DNA of 64,000 nucleotides from an uncultured Bacteroidota bacterium (GTDB lineage: Bacteria > Bacteroidota > Ignavibacteria > UBA10030 > UBA8401): contig CALETH010000131.1 in assembly GCA_937920105.1 (NCBI GenBank), positions 1 to 64,000 of the forward strand, given 5' to 3'. A program made the position numbers and the translations under genes. Positions 7,086 through 17,028 of this stretch are shown here, piece after piece (the stretch's first letter is position 1; each line of letters opens with the position of its first letter). The notes beneath the pieces were generated by a model. It saw only the letters and a program-made list of their open reading frames with translations, made no database searches and was not told the DNA's origin.

Positions 7086-9044
7086 ATGAATACATCTTCT
7101 GCACAAAATTCTCAACCATTTCTCCAAAATATTTCTACCGTAGAACAATTTACTAAACTTCAAGAAGAGCGATTACAAAAAGCACAGCAAATACTCAATC
7201 AATTACAAATACAAAGTAGAGAATATTCAGACGAACAAATTTTACGAATGTACGATGATATTTTGTTACAATTAGATGCTGTTGCTTCTCAATCTTCATT
7301 ATTAGAAAACGTCCATCCGGATTCTGCAATGCGAAATAGTGCAGAAAAACTAAGCCAAAAGGCGGCATCATTTGGAGCAGAACTTTCGCTTAATAGAACT
7401 GTGTATGATTTACTTTCTTCTCTTGATGTAAAAAAGTTTGATAAGGAAACACAATTTTATGTAGAAAAAACATTACGAGAATTTCGTCTTTCTGGGGTAG
7501 ATAAAGATGAAGCAACACGAAAAAAAATTAAACAACTTCTTGATGAAATAGTAGAAATTGGACAAGAATTTTCTCGCAACATCCGTTCTGATGTACGAAC
7601 TGTGGTTGCAGAAAACGTGAATGAGTTAGATGGGTTACCACAAGATTTTATTCAACGTCATCCTGTAGAAAAAGATGGAACAATTAAACTCACCATTAAT
7701 TATCCCGATGCAGTTCCAGTTTTTACGTATGCAAAAAATGAAAATCTCCGTAAAAGAATGTATATGGAGTACAATAATAGAGCATATCCTCAAAATAAAG
7801 CAGTATTAGAAAAACTTATTACAAAACGTCATGAATTAGCACAACTTTTAGGATATGATAATTATGCGGCGTACGTTACAGCCAATAAAATGGTGAAAAG
7901 TGAAAAGAATGCTGCGGATTTTATAGAAAAAATTGCTGCTGCATCAGAAAAAAAATCCAAAGAAGAATACGCAATATTAGTAAAGAGAAAAAAACAAGAC
8001 GTTCCTACGGCAACAAAAATTAATTTGTGGGAAAATAGTTATTATTCGGAATTAGTACGAAAGGCAGAATATGATTTTGATGCACAAAGTGTGCGTCCGT
8101 ATTTTCAATATGAAAAAGTAAAAGAAGGAATTCTTTCTGTTACCGAAAAATTATTTGATGTGAAATTTAAAAAAGTACAAAATGCACCAGTCTGGCATCC
8201 ATCGGTAGAATGTTTAGAGATTTTTGAAAATAATGAATGTATTGGAAGATTGTATTTAGATATGCATCCGCGAGAAAATAAATATAATCACGCAGCACAA
8301 TTTGGAATACGAACCGGAATTAAAGGAAAGCAACTTCCCGAAGCAGCACTTATTTGCAATTTTCCCGGTGGAGTGGAAGGCGACCCGGGCTTAATGGAGC
8401 ATAGTGATGTAACAACATTTTTTCATGAATTTGGACATTTACTGCATTCAATTTTTGCAGGAAAAAAGAATTGGGCAGGTACAAGCGGAATCCAAACAGA
8501 ATGGGATTTTGTAGAAACACCATCTCAATTATTAGAAGAGTGGGCGTGGGATGCAAAGGTGCTTGCAACATTTGCAAAACATTATCAAACAGGAGAACCG
8601 ATTTCTGAAAAATTAGTTCAACAAATGAAACGTGCCAATGAATTTGGAAAAGCGTTAAGTGTACGCCAACAAATGTATTATGCAAAACTTTCACTTTCTT
8701 GTTATGATAGAAAACCACAAATGCTTAATCTTGATAAGTTATCAAAAGAATTACGTGAAAAATATACACCATATTCTTTTGTTGATGGAACGCATTTTTA
8801 TTCTTCGTTCGGACATTTAGATGGCTATTCTGCAATCTACTATACCTACATGTGGTCATTAGTTATCGCCAAAGATTTATTTACACAATTTGATAAAAAT
8901 AATCTTCTCAAAACATCCACAGCACAAAAATATAAAGAAAAAATTCTTGCTCCCGGTGGCTCAAAACCAGCAGCAGAATTAGTAAAAGATTTTCTTGGAA
9001 GGGATTTTAATTTTGATGGTTGGAAAAAGTGGCTTGAAGAGTAG
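7086..9044 (+). CDS. M3 family (thimet oligopeptidase-like) zinc metallopeptidase
   Basis: Cleaves oligopeptides inside a deep channel. The zinc site HEFGH is at residues 447-451, and the third ligand lies about 25 residues on in the conserved EWDFVETPSQ block. The C-terminal SFGHLDGYSAIYYTYMWS motif supplies substrate-binding tyrosines. At 652 residues it is full length. The ATG at 7086 has no ribosome-binding site, whereas an ATG at 7042 does, in a frame that joins this one after one extra T. The real protein is therefore probably about 15 residues longer and exported to the periplasm. Dcp- and PrlC-type enzymes are the nearest family members. Confidence 0.92.
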   Translation: MNTSSAQNSQPFLQNISTVEQFTKLQEERLQKAQQILNQLQIQSREYSDEQILRMYDDILLQLDAVASQSSLLENVHPDSAMRNSAEKLSQKAASFGAELSLNRTVYDLLSSLDVKKFDKETQFYVEKTLREFRLSGVDKDEATRKKIKQLLDEIVEIGQEFSRNIRSDVRTVVAENVNELDGLPQDFIQRHPVEKDGTIKLTINYPDAVPVFTYAKNENLRKRMYMEYNNRAYPQNKAVLEKLITKRHELAQLLGYDNYAAYVTANKMVKSEKNAADFIEKIAAASEKKSKEEYAILVKRKKQDVPTATKINLWENSYYSELVRKAEYDFDAQSVRPYFQYEKVKEGILSVTEKLFDVKFKKVQNAPVWHPSVECLEIFENNECIGRLYLDMHPRENKYNHAAQFGIRTGIKGKQLPEAALICNFPGGVEGDPGLMEHSDVTTFFHEFGHLLHSIFAGKKNWAGTSGIQTEWDFVETPSQLLEEWAWDAKVLATFAKHYQTGEPISEKLVQQMKRANEFGKALSVRQQMYYAKLSLSCYDRKPQMLNLDKLSKELREKYTPYSFVDGTHFYSSFGHLDGYSAIYYTYMWSLVIAKDLFTQFDKNNLLKTSTAQKYKEKILAPGGSKPAAELVKDFLGRDFNFDGWKKWLEE

Positions 9045-9063
9045 TAATGAAGTCAATGAGTAA

Positions 9064-9083
9064 GAATGGTTGCAAAACCATTC
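9064..9083 (+). terminator. hairpin after the M3 peptidase gene
   Basis: Arms GAATGGTT and AACCATTC with a GCAA loop, starting 20 bases after the stop codon. No U-run follows, so termination is uncertain. The same GGTTGCAAAACC core is found at 30782-30801. Confidence 0.45.
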
Positions 9084-9120
9084 CATAAAAAAATCAAACA
9101 ACTATTTAGGAGAAACACTT

Positions 9121-9594
9121 ATGTTAAAAAAACTTTTTTTTGCAATAGGAATCATTTCATTGTTATTTTCTACCACCACCTTTTCTCAAAAAAATGGTTT
9201 TGGTGTAGGAATAATTATTGGTGAACCCACTGGAATCAGTGTAAAAAAATGGCTTGATAATTATTCTGCCATTGATGGTGCAGTAGCATGGTCTTTTGGA
9301 AAAGGCAGCGGATTTCATCTTCATGCAGATTATCTTGCCCATAGTTATAGTGTATTTAAAGTTTCTCGCGGAACACTTCCGCTGTATTATGGAATTGGTG
9401 CTCGCATAGGAAATACAAACAAAAATAACGGCAGCTCTTCCGCAGGATTAGGAATTAGAGTACCAGTTGGTGTTGCTTATAATTTTGCCAATGACCCATT
9501 AGATATTTTTTTTGAAATAGTTCCTGTTCTTAATTTAGCCCCAGCAACAGATTTTGGTATCAATGCTGGTTTAGGAATACGATACTTTTTTTAA
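9121..9594 (+). CDS. small exported outer-membrane protein
   Basis: 157 residues from the ATG at 9121, which has a good ribosome-binding site (AGGAGAAACACTT); an upstream in-frame TTG at 9070 is not convincing. A signal peptide ends near TTFSQ. The mature part is rich in Gly and aromatic residues in a strand pattern (GFGVGIIIGEPTGISVK, IFFEIVPVLNLAPA) and ends GLGIRYFF, the aromatic end expected of a barrel's last strand. Specific role unknown. Confidence 0.75.
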   Translation: MLKKLFFAIGIISLLFSTTTFSQKNGFGVGIIIGEPTGISVKKWLDNYSAIDGAVAWSFGKGSGFHLHADYLAHSYSVFKVSRGTLPLYYGIGARIGNTNKNNGSSSAGLGIRVPVGVAYNFANDPLDIFFEIVPVLNLAPATDFGINAGLGIRYFF

Positions 9595-9617
9595 TGAATT
9601 GTTCCATTAATATTATA

Positions 9618-9654
9618 AAAAGCGAAATCCTGATAAAATCAGGATTTCGCTTTT
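9618..9654. terminator. bidirectional intrinsic terminator
   Basis: Perfect 16-base arms AAAAGCGAAATCCTGA and TCAGGATTTCGCTTTT with a 5-base loop. The A-run on one side and the T-run on the other allow it to end both the plus-strand gene stopping at 9594 and dnaJ, which stops at 9676 on the minus strand. Confidence 0.85.
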
Positions 9655-9675
9655 GTCTTTTCAGTTAATAATTTT

Positions 9676-10833
9676 TTACAAAAAAGCATCTTTCATTTTT
9701 TCAAAAATACTTTTGTTTTTCGTTTTTTCTTCTTCGGTAGGAGAGATGTGTTCGCTGAGAGAAAGTTCTTTGAGCAATTCTTTTTCTCGTGTATTTATTT
9801 TTGTGGGAACCCAAATTTGTACGCGAATGAGTTGGTCTCCTTTACCATAACTATTTAAATGAGGGATTCCTTTTTCTCGCATGCGTAACATTTTTCCTGC
9901 CATTGTTCCGGAATCTATTTTTACTTTTGCTCTTCCGGTGAGGGTTGGTACTTCGATTTCTGTTCCCATCACTGCATCGGGAAAACTAATCAGTGCATTG
10001 TAAATAACGTCATTCCCATTGCGGATAAAATGTTCATGTTTTTCTTCTTCAAATTCTACAATCACATCACCTGCAGAACCACCACGTCTTCCCACATTTC
10101 CTTCACCACGCAAGGTGAGGTAATGTCCTTCAGAAACTCCTGCTGGTACGTTGACTTTGATTGTTGTTTCTCCGTGTTCGCGACCTTCGCCTTTACAGGT
10201 GGTGCAAAAATCTTTTATCACTTGTCCCGTGCCGCTGCAATGAGCACAGGTGGCAATGTTTACAAATTGTCCGAAGACAGAACGGGAGACTTGACGAATT
10301 TCTCCGGTACCTTCACAGTATTGACAGGTTGATTTTGCTGAACTGGATTTTGCTCCGCTTCCATGGCAGGTATGGCATTTTACCCATTTTTTAATTTTGA
10401 TTTTCTTTTCTACTCCGGTTGCAATTTCTTCTAAGGTGAGTTTGAGTCGAACTTTGAGGTTGGAGCCGGGTTCTCCGGTTTCTCTACTACGACGTTGCTG
10501 CTGCCTACCACCGCCAAAAACTTCTTCAAAAATTGAGCCGCCGAAAATATCTCCGAAGTTAGAAAAAATATCGTTAACGTTGGTGTAGGTGTGGGTATCA
10601 CCGCTTCGCATTCCTTCGTGTCCGAATCTATCGTAGCGTTGTTTTTTATCGGCATCACCTAATACTTCGTATGCTTCGGTTGCTTCTTTAAATTTTTCTT
10701 CGGCTTCTTTATTATCCGGATTTCTATCAGGATGATATTGCATTGCAAGTTTGCGGTACGCTTTTTTTATTTCATCAGATGAAGCGGTACGGGAAACGCC
10801 TAATATTTCGTAGTAATCTTTTTTTGTTGGCAT
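9676..10833 (-). CDS. dnaJ: molecular chaperone DnaJ (Hsp40)
   Basis: Co-chaperone that delivers unfolded clients to DnaK and stimulates its ATPase. The J domain occupies residues 5-70 with the HPD motif at 34-36, followed by a Gly/Phe-rich linker with [12 protein letters not shown]. The zinc domain carries four CxxCxGxG repeats ([32 protein letters not shown]), and then come the substrate-binding beta domains. At 385 residues it is standard length. It is last in the minus-strand chaperone cluster, after grpE and separated from it by a palindrome. Confidence 0.97.
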   Translation of the reverse strand: MPTKKDYYEILGVSRTASSDEIKKAYRKLAMQYHPDRNPDNKEAEEKFKEATEAYEVLGDADKKQRYDRFGHEGMRSGDTHTYTNVNDIFSNFGDIFGGSIFEEVFGGGRQQQRRSRETGEPGSNLKVRLKLTLEEIATGVEKKIKIKKWVKCHTCHGSGAKSSSAKSTCQYCEGTGEIRQVSRSVFGQFVNIATCAHCSGTGQVIKDFCTTCKGEGREHGETTIKVNVPAGVSEGHYLTLRGEGNVGRRGGSAGDVIVEFEEEKHEHFIRNGNDVIYNALISFPDAVMGTEIEVPTLTGRAKVKIDSGTMAGKMLRMREKGIPHLNSYGKGDQLIRVQIWVPTKINTREKELLKELSLSEHISPTEEEKTKNKSIFEKMKDAFL

Positions 10834-10861
10834 AAATTTTTTGTATTATCGTGTTTTATAG

Positions 10862-10890
10862 ACCTGTGAGGTTTTAAAAACCTCACAGGT
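10862..10890. repeat. palindrome ACCTGTGAGG/CCTCACAGGT between grpE and dnaJ
   Basis: Near-perfect inverted repeat with 14-base arms (ACCTGTGAGGTTTT and its complement), followed by TTTT. The same palindrome is found at 48366-48400. It could form a hairpin in the grpE-dnaJ transcript and act as a partial terminator or processing site. Confidence 0.75.
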
Positions 10891-10899
10891 TTTACTGTA

Positions 10900-11472
10900 T
10901 TATTCTGTTTTTTCTTTTGCAACAATAACTTTTGCGTGTCTGATAACTTTATTGTGGAGAAAATATCCTTTTTCTACTTCTTCGATAATTGTGTTTGGTG
11001 CAACATCTTCTTTTGGCATTTGCATGAGTGCATCGTGAAATTCCACGTTAAATTCTTTACCAACGGTTTCCATTGTTTTTACTCCTTGGCTTTCTAACAC
11101 TTTCATAAATTTGGAAAGTATCATTTCTACGCCTTTGTAAAATGGGTCTGAAGAAAGTGTTTGTCCCGCTTTGAGTGAACGATTGAAATCATCAATCAAT
11201 GGTAGAAATTGTGTGATGACATTTTCACTGGCAAATTTTGCCAGTGTTGCAATATCATTTTCCATGCGGCGTTTGTAGTTTTCAAATTCTGCTGCTTTGC
11301 GAAGAAGTTGGTCTTTTACTTGTGCAGTTTGTTTTTCACATTCAGATAATTGTTTTTTTACTGTTTCTACTTCTGAAAGTTCTTCTACAATTTCTTGGTC
11401 TTTCATGACATCGTTTGATGGTGGTTGTGGTGTTTCGGTATTTCCATTTATTTTTTCTTCTTCTGTTTGCAT
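10900..11472 (-). CDS. grpE: nucleotide exchange factor GrpE
   Basis: Releases ADP from DnaK. 190 residues: an acidic disordered N-terminus (1-45), a long coiled coil (about 45-105, EKQTAQVKDQLLRKAAEFENYKRR), a four-helix part and the C-terminal beta domain with the family block EFNVEFHDALMQMPKEDV. The start has a good ribosome-binding site (CGGAGAAACCA). It lies 66 bases upstream of dnaJ. An unrelated hypothetical gene precedes it by 17 bases. Confidence 0.95.
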   Translation of the reverse strand: MQTEEEKINGNTETPQPPSNDVMKDQEIVEELSEVETVKKQLSECEKQTAQVKDQLLRKAAEFENYKRRMENDIATLAKFASENVITQFLPLIDDFNRSLKAGQTLSSDPFYKGVEMILSKFMKVLESQGVKTMETVGKEFNVEFHDALMQMPKEDVAPNTIIEEVEKGYFLHNKVIRHAKVIVAKEKTE

Positions 11473-11489
11473 TGGTTTCTCCGTTGAGA

Positions 11490-11966
11490 TTATCGTAATT
11501 TAAAATCATTTTTAATAAAATCGGGATAGTGTCCACCTAATTCCCAATTATCTTTTGTGTTATTTTCATTTCCTGTAAATGGTGAAGTGTTATTGTTTTT
11601 CCATGTAAATATTTGAGTTTCATCCCAGTTTTCTGTTTCAAGGTATACAATAGCATTATTCCAGTATAATTTAGAAAGTAGATTTTCAAATTTTATTAAC
11701 CAATCTTTCCAGTCATCATATACTTCTTTATACGATGCTCCAAAAGTAATGACTTGGTCTTTATATAATCCATCTCCAAATTTTACTGTTGGTGTATTAA
11801 ACATTAGTTTTGTGATTTGTGGATATTCATCTTCTGTCGGTAATTCATCAATAATCATTTTATTTAATCGATGAAAAAGTAATCTATCGTTATCAAGATG
11901 AATATTTCCACCATAATTATATCTTTTTCCAATAATTCTTCCATAGACAAAAGATTGCCATCCCAT
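11490..11966 (-). CDS. hypothetical protein inside the chaperone cluster
   Basis: A cytoplasmic protein of about 158 residues, rich in Trp, Tyr and Asp/Asn, with no signal peptide or membrane segment and no family I can name. I prefer the fourth Met (11966), which lies 9 bases after AAAGG; the first possible ATG (11975) directly abuts that element. Its composition (many aromatic residues, acidic) resembles small immunity or DUF proteins, but that is only an impression. It probably shares a transcript with grpE, 17 bases downstream. Confidence 0.65.
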   Translation of the reverse strand: MGWQSFVYGRIIGKRYNYGGNIHLDNDRLLFHRLNKMIIDELPTEDEYPQITKLMFNTPTVKFGDGLYKDQVITFGASYKEVYDDWKDWLIKFENLLSKLYWNNAIVYLETENWDETQIFTWKNNNTSPFTGNENNTKDNWELGGHYPDFIKNDFKLR

Positions 11967-12054
11967 ACATACCATCCTTTAAATATTTTTATAGATAAAA
12001 CGCTGATTAATTAAGATTTTTCTTGGTAATAAATTTTACATTGTTAAATAAAGT

Positions 12055-12115
12055 ATCCCGACTTGGCGGGATGAAATTTTCTCGAAATGGATTCCCGCTA
12101 AAAACGTGCAGGAAT
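12055..12115. repeat. two short inverted repeats downstream of hrcA
   Basis: ATCCCG/CGGGAT at 12055-12072, then ATTCCCGC/GCAGGAAT at 12091-12115 with one mismatch. Both belong to the GGATTCCCGC palindrome family. The gap 11976-12175 holds nothing else I can interpret, apart from an AATCCTAAAAATCAT element at 12159-12180 that overlaps the hrcA stop. Confidence 0.6.
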
Positions 12116-12175
12116 AACACTTTTCTTGTTTTAATTTTTACATCATATAAATCTTAATAATCCTAAAAATCATAA

Positions 12176-13225
12176 TTATATATTTTTATTTTCTTTTAAC
12201 ATTATTGAAATCGTTTTTGCAACATAATCTACTAAGGGAATCATTTTAGAATAATTCATTCGTTTTGTACCGAGAATTCCAATTGTTCCACTGATATCTC
12301 CAACATTATAAGTGGATGTTACAATACTGTATTGTTGAAATTTTTCATCATTATTTTCTTTTCCGATTGTAACGGTAATTGGTTGTGTACTATTTTTAAG
12401 TTCGCTTTTTTCTAATACGTGGACAATGATTTCTTCATTATCTAATAATTCTATCACGCCGCGAAAATTTTCCATGGTTTCAAATTCCGGTTGGGTGATA
12501 ATTTCGGATGTTCCACCTATGTGGACTTTTTCTCGTGTTCGTGTTTCATCAAATAATTTATCAACGGATTCTATAAAAAGTCGGATGAGTCCTGTTTCTT
12601 CATTGTGAACATCTTTCACGCGTGCAGAAAATGTTTCGCGAATTTTTTTGAGTGGAAGTCCTGCTAATCGTTCATTCAGCATTCTGCTGACATCTTCTAA
12701 TTTTGTACGTGGTATTTCTGCGTGAACTTCCATCATAATGGTTTTTACTACTCCGCTGCGAATGGAGAGGATGACCATAATGTGTGTGCTGGATATTTGC
12801 ACGAGTTCTAATTTTTCAAAAATTCCTGTGGTGATTTTTGGTGCTAAGACAATTCCTAATTGATGAGAAATTGTTCCTAAAATTTTGGATGCGACTCGTA
12901 AAAGTTCTTCGCGTTCTGCTTCTATGGTTAATTGTTTTTGGATGACTGATTGTTCTTGTTGGGAAAGTTGTTCTACTTCCATCAGTGCATCCACATAAAA
13001 GCGATACCCTTTATCCGTTGGTATTCTTCCGGCGGATGTGTGTGGGTGATTGATGTATCCCAACTCTTCCAAATCGGACATAACGTTTCGCACGGTTGCG
13101 GGACTTAATCCGATTTCTTTATTTTTGGAAATAAATCGCGAACCCACGGGCGTTGCTGTATGGATAAAACTATGGATGATGTTTTTTAAAATTGTTTTTT
13201 CTCGTTCGTTGAGAATTTCTTGCAT
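12176..13225 (-). CDS. hrcA: heat-inducible transcription repressor HrcA
   Basis: Represses chaperone genes by binding CIRCE operators and is kept active by GroEL. A winged-helix N-terminus (residues 1-75; SPATVRNVMSDLEELGY is the recognition region, followed by HTSAGRIPTDKGYRFYVD) is joined to a GAF-like dimerisation domain. At 349 residues it is family length. It lies between clpB and grpE on the same strand. I could not find a CIRCE sequence (TTAGCACTC-N9-GAGTGCTAA) before hrcA, dnaK or clpB, so the operator may be diverged, or the targets may be elsewhere, for example groES. Confidence 0.96.
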   Translation of the reverse strand: MQEILNEREKTILKNIIHSFIHTATPVGSRFISKNKEIGLSPATVRNVMSDLEELGYINHPHTSAGRIPTDKGYRFYVDALMEVEQLSQQEQSVIQKQLTIEAEREELLRVASKILGTISHQLGIVLAPKITTGIFEKLELVQISSTHIMVILSIRSGVVKTIMMEVHAEIPRTKLEDVSRMLNERLAGLPLKKIRETFSARVKDVHNEETGLIRLFIESVDKLFDETRTREKVHIGGTSEIITQPEFETMENFRGVIELLDNEEIIVHVLEKSELKNSTQPITVTIGKENNDEKFQQYSIVTSTYNVGDISGTIGILGTKRMNYSKMIPLVDYVAKTISIMLKENKNI

Positions 13226-13315
13226 AGTTATCTTTTAGAAATTTTTCATAGTATTGCTTTTCAAAATACTCATTTTCGTAAAGTTTTACAATGATGAATT
13301 ATTTGAGCCGCTTGT

Positions 13316-13359
13316 AACCCTGCCAGAGTTTAATTCGCCTGTGGCGAACTGGCAGGGTT
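13316..13359. repeat. two-level hairpin upstream of hrcA
   Basis: Outer arms AACCCTGCCAG and CTGGCAGGGTT enclose inner arms TTCGCC and GGCGAA. A T-run follows on the plus strand only, so it does not look like an intrinsic terminator for clpB, which is transcribed leftward. The 315-base gap 13226-13540 consists mostly of this and two further repeats. Confidence 0.7.
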
Positions 13360-13401
13360 TTTAAATTCATGATTTTGTTTTTTGAATCCTTCTATAGTTT
13401 T

Positions 13402-13434
13402 AGATTTGTCAAGTTTTAAAAACTTGACAAATCT
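13402..13434. repeat. palindrome AGATTTGTCAAG/CTTGACAAATCT
   Basis: Near-perfect inverted repeat of about 15-base arms between clpB and hrcA. Family members lie at 25274-25303, 30934-30966, 32625-32653 and 63062-63080. Confidence 0.8.
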
Positions 13435-13448
13435 GCTTCTATTTTTTC

Positions 13449-13500
13449 ACACCCCTAACCCCTCTCTCCAACACACAAGTCCATCGCTGCAGAGGGGAAT
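13449..13500. repeat. partial copy of the CCCCTAACCCCTCTCTCC element
   Basis: Contains CACCCCTAACCCCTCTCTCC followed by CCATCGCTGCAGAGGGGAAT, the same segments found as the ends of the longer element at 17029-17190, in the opposite orientation. It is probably a deletion derivative. Confidence 0.6.
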
Positions 13501-13540
13501 ATTCATGCTCAAAATCCTGTTCATCGTTTAATCCTACAAA

Positions 13541-16186
13541 TCATGGTTTTATTTTTCTAAATCCCAACTCACCCTCAGTTTTCATAAAGCACTCTATAGT
13601 ATCTCCATCAACAAGATTTCCGGAAAGAATTTCTTCGGAAAGTTTATCTATAATATGTTTTTGGATAACACGTTTTAACGGTCTTGCTCCAAAACTTGGG
13701 TCGTAACCGAGACGAGCGAGCCAATCTTTTGCTTCATCAGCAATGAGCAATTTCATATTTTTTTGCTCTAATAATTTGCGTACGTGTTTCAATTGAATAT
13801 CAACAACTTTTTCAATATCACTTTTGTTGAGTGGTTTGAAAAGAATTGTTTCATCTATGCGATTCAAAAATTCCGGACGAATGGTTTGACGTAATAGTTG
13901 ATATAATTGCGAACGCAAATCTCCAACCATGTTTTCCCAATCTTCATCAGTTTGTAATTCGTTAATTTTTTCTTGAATATATTGCGAACCAAGATTGGAT
14001 GTCATGATAATAATGGTATTTTTAAAATTCACAGTTCGTCCTTGTGAATCCGTTAAACGTCCTTCATCTAAAACTTGTAAAAGAATATTAAACACTTCAG
14101 GATGTGCTTTTTCAATTTCATCTAACAATACAACGGAATACGGTTTGCGACGTACGGCTTCTGTGAGTTGTCCGCCTTCTTCATATCCAACATATCCCGG
14201 AGGTGCACCGATGAGGCGGGAGACGGCAAATTTTTCCATGTACTCGCTCATATCAATTCGCACCATAGCATTTTCATCATTAAATAAAAATTCTGCTAAC
14301 GAACGTGCGAGTTCTGTTTTTCCAACACCGGTTGTTCCCAAAAAGATGAATGAACCGATGGGACGTTTTTCATCTTGCAATCCAGCACGGCTGCGGCGAA
14401 TGGCGGAGGCAACGGCATGTACGGCTTCTTCTTGATTTACCATGCGTTCGTGAATTTTTTCTTCGAGATGTAATAATTTTGTGCGTTCGCTTTCCAACAT
14501 TCGTGTTACGGGAATTCCTGTCCACTTGGAAACAATTTCTGCAATATCTTCTGCATCAACTTCTTCTTTCAACATTTTTTGTTCTTTTTGAACTTCTGTT
14601 AATTTGGAGGTTGCGTCTTTCAATTTTTTTTCGATTGTGGTGATTGTTCCGTACCGGAGTTCCGCAACTTTTCCTAAATTTCCTTCGCGTTCAAATTGTT
14701 CGGCTTGCGTGCGTACGTTTTCAATTTCTTCTTTCATGGAGCGAATTGATTGAATGAGATTTTTTTCATTTTGCCAATGGGCTTTTAATTCCGAACGGCG
14801 TTGATTGAGTTCTGCTAATTCTTTTTCAATGTGATGAATACGATTTTCACTCGCTTTTTTGTCGGCTTCATCGGCATACTCTGCGGTGATTTCTCGTTTC
14901 ACTGCTTCGCGTTCAATTTCCAATTGTTTGATTTTTCTTTCGATGTCATCCAATTCTTCCGGCATAGAATCTATTTCAATACGCAATTTGGAAGCGGCCT
15001 CATCCACCAAATCAATTGCTTTATCCGGAAGAAATCTATCGGAAATATATCGAGAACTTAATTGTGCAGCGGCAACAATTGCTCCATCGGTGATGCGTAC
15101 GCCGTGATGCACTTCGTAGCGCTCGCTCAATCCACGCAAAATAGAAATTGTATCTTCCACGCTTGGTTCATCAACAAGAACAGGTTGGAAGCGGCGTTCC
15201 AATGCCGGGTCTTTTTCAATATACTTTCGGTATTCATCCAACGTAGTTGCACCGATGGCACGCAAATCTCCGCGGGCAAGTGCTGGCTTGAGCATGTTTG
15301 CTGCATCAACCGCACCTTGTGCTGCACCGGCACCAACAAGTGTGTGAAGTTCATCAATAAATAAAATTATTTCTCCGTTGGAATTTTCTACTTCTTTTAA
15401 AACTGCTTTCAATCGTTCTTCAAACTGTCCGCGAAAACTTGCACCGGCAATAAGTGCTGCCATATCCAATGCAACGATGCGTTTGGTTTTGAGATTTTCG
15501 GGAACGTCGCCTTGAATAATGCGATGGGCAAGTCCTTCAGCGATTGCGGTTTTACCAACGCCGGGCTCGCCGATGAGTACGGGATTATTTTTTGTGCGTC
15601 GTGAAAGTACTTGCAACACGCGTCGGATTTCTTCATCTCGTCCGATGACGGGGTCGAGTTTTCCTTTGCGTGCAAGTTCATTTAAATCTCTTCCGAATTT
15701 TTGGAGTGATTGATATTTATCTTCAGGATTTTGGTCTGTTACTCGTTGCGAACCGCGTACTTCTTTTAATGCTTTGAGTACGCCATCTTTGTTCACACCT
15801 TGGTCTATCAAAATTTTTGCTGCGGGATTTTGTTTTTGTTCCAACAGTGCAAGGAGTAAATGTTCTGTGCTGATGTATTCGTCTTTTAATTTTTCTGCTT
15901 CTTTTTGTGCTTGCTCAAATATTTTATTGAGTGTGTTGGAAAGATATTGATTTCCCGCATTTTGTATTTTTGGAAGTTTTTCTACCAGTTCGTTGACTTT
16001 TACTTTTATATAATTAGTATTTGCTCCCAATTTTTGCAAAAGGGGAATAACGATTCCTTGTGCATCTTGCACTAAGGCAGCAAGCAGATGTTCCGGCTCT
16101 ATTGCTTGATTTCCGTAACTTGTCGCAATTTCTTGTGCGTTCTGTACGGCTTCTTGTGATTTGATTGTGAATTTATTGAGGTTCAT
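13541..16186 (-). CDS. clpB: protein disaggregase ClpB (Hsp100)
   Basis: Hexameric AAA+ machine that pulls proteins out of aggregates together with DnaK/DnaJ/GrpE. It has the Clp N-terminal repeats (1-150), a first AAA domain with Walker A GEPGVGKT near residue 207, the ClpB-specific long coiled-coil middle domain (about 410-530) and a second AAA domain with GTTGVGKT near 620, then the C-terminal D2-small domain. At 881 residues it is slightly longer than usual. The stop codon lies inside an AATCCTACAAATCAT-type intergenic repeat. It sits in the chaperone cluster 33 bases after a RES-like gene. Confidence 0.97.
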   Translation of the reverse strand: MNLNKFTIKSQEAVQNAQEIATSYGNQAIEPEHLLAALVQDAQGIVIPLLQKLGANTNYIKVKVNELVEKLPKIQNAGNQYLSNTLNKIFEQAQKEAEKLKDEYISTEHLLLALLEQKQNPAAKILIDQGVNKDGVLKALKEVRGSQRVTDQNPEDKYQSLQKFGRDLNELARKGKLDPVIGRDEEIRRVLQVLSRRTKNNPVLIGEPGVGKTAIAEGLAHRIIQGDVPENLKTKRIVALDMAALIAGASFRGQFEERLKAVLKEVENSNGEIILFIDELHTLVGAGAAQGAVDAANMLKPALARGDLRAIGATTLDEYRKYIEKDPALERRFQPVLVDEPSVEDTISILRGLSERYEVHHGVRITDGAIVAAAQLSSRYISDRFLPDKAIDLVDEAASKLRIEIDSMPEELDDIERKIKQLEIEREAVKREITAEYADEADKKASENRIHHIEKELAELNQRRSELKAHWQNEKNLIQSIRSMKEEIENVRTQAEQFEREGNLGKVAELRYGTITTIEKKLKDATSKLTEVQKEQKMLKEEVDAEDIAEIVSKWTGIPVTRMLESERTKLLHLEEKIHERMVNQEEAVHAVASAIRRSRAGLQDEKRPIGSFIFLGTTGVGKTELARSLAEFLFNDENAMVRIDMSEYMEKFAVSRLIGAPPGYVGYEEGGQLTEAVRRKPYSVVLLDEIEKAHPEVFNILLQVLDEGRLTDSQGRTVNFKNTIIIMTSNLGSQYIQEKINELQTDEDWENMVGDLRSQLYQLLRQTIRPEFLNRIDETILFKPLNKSDIEKVVDIQLKHVRKLLEQKNMKLLIADEAKDWLARLGYDPSFGARPLKRVIQKHIIDKLSEEILSGNLVDGDTIECFMKTEGELGFRKIKP

Positions 16187-16219
16187 AATAGTTTTGGGTT
16201 ATGAGTTTTCAGTTGTGAG

Positions 16220-16963
16220 TTATGAGTATTGAGATTGAAATCGTGATTTTCCAATAGTCGGTGGAATAGTGTCTCGTTCTATCATAAGAATATCTTGATT
16301 AAATATTACCATACAAATTGCTCCACCATAATTACAGTCATTAGGGTCTCTTACACTAGTCCATACAATTCCTTGGAAATTATTTTTGAAAGCATGTTTT
16401 GCTATAATTTGTGTTAAAGGATAAACAGAATCGTTTTTTGTATATATTTTATCCTTAAAAAAAATTTCTTCACTGTTATAGATATTATATTTTTTTATTA
16501 ATCGAAAAAAAGCATTGTTTGTATGTCTTAAATCCAAAATTGGGGCATCAAATTTAAGATACTTCTCTGTTAATGCCCACATAGCATCTTTTTTAACATA
16601 CTTCATCATTTCTTCTAATGAACATCCTTCTTCTTTATGAAGTTCTTTTGTTATTTCAGTTTTAGATATATAAAAGTCAAAAGCCCAATATGAAACAGGT
16701 TTGTTCTCAAGAGCAAAGCGTCCATTTAATGAGGGAAAAAATAACTTTGGATTATTAGGAATATCTGTTTCTTCTCTTCCATAAATTTTTTGTGGTTTGT
16801 CATAATCAAAAGGCTCTTTGGGATTAACTTCGTAGTATCTTGAATGATACCATAGTTTTTCAGAAAGAGTTTCTCTAGACCATTTATTTTGATGTTTCTT
16901 TATATCGTTCCAATCTTCTGTTGTAATGCGGCTAAATAACTCATCCCAATTTTCTTCTATCAT
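16220..16963 (-). CDS. RES-domain-like protein (possible NAD-consuming toxin family)
   Basis: A 247-residue soluble protein. The C-terminal half resembles RES domains, the ADP-ribosyltransferase-like fold of toxins that degrade NAD+: an early NGRF with Arg, a central Tyr-rich strand (YWAFDFYIS) and the typical late block GIVWTSVRDPNDCNYGG followed by a strand. The N-terminal 80 residues are unassigned. RES toxins normally follow an Xre-type antitoxin; none is adjacent here, the neighbours being dnaK and clpB. It may therefore be a stand-alone or non-toxic member. The family call is from motif memory only. Confidence 0.55.
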   Translation of the reverse strand: MIEENWDELFSRITTEDWNDIKKHQNKWSRETLSEKLWYHSRYYEVNPKEPFDYDKPQKIYGREETDIPNNPKLFFPSLNGRFALENKPVSYWAFDFYISKTEITKELHKEEGCSLEEMMKYVKKDAMWALTEKYLKFDAPILDLRHTNNAFFRLIKKYNIYNSEEIFFKDKIYTKNDSVYPLTQIIAKHAFKNNFQGIVWTSVRDPNDCNYGGAICMVIFNQDILMIERDTIPPTIGKSRFQSQYS

Positions 16964-17028
16964 ACCTTATTCTTTCAATAAATATTTTTGTTATAATTTA
17001 ATTATCGTTTTTCTCTTCACTGTTTTTG

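Noticed and set aside
13226..13540. CIRCE operator upstream of hrcA
   Set aside because: No TTAGCACTC-N9-GAGTGCTAA or close variant was found there or upstream of dnaK.
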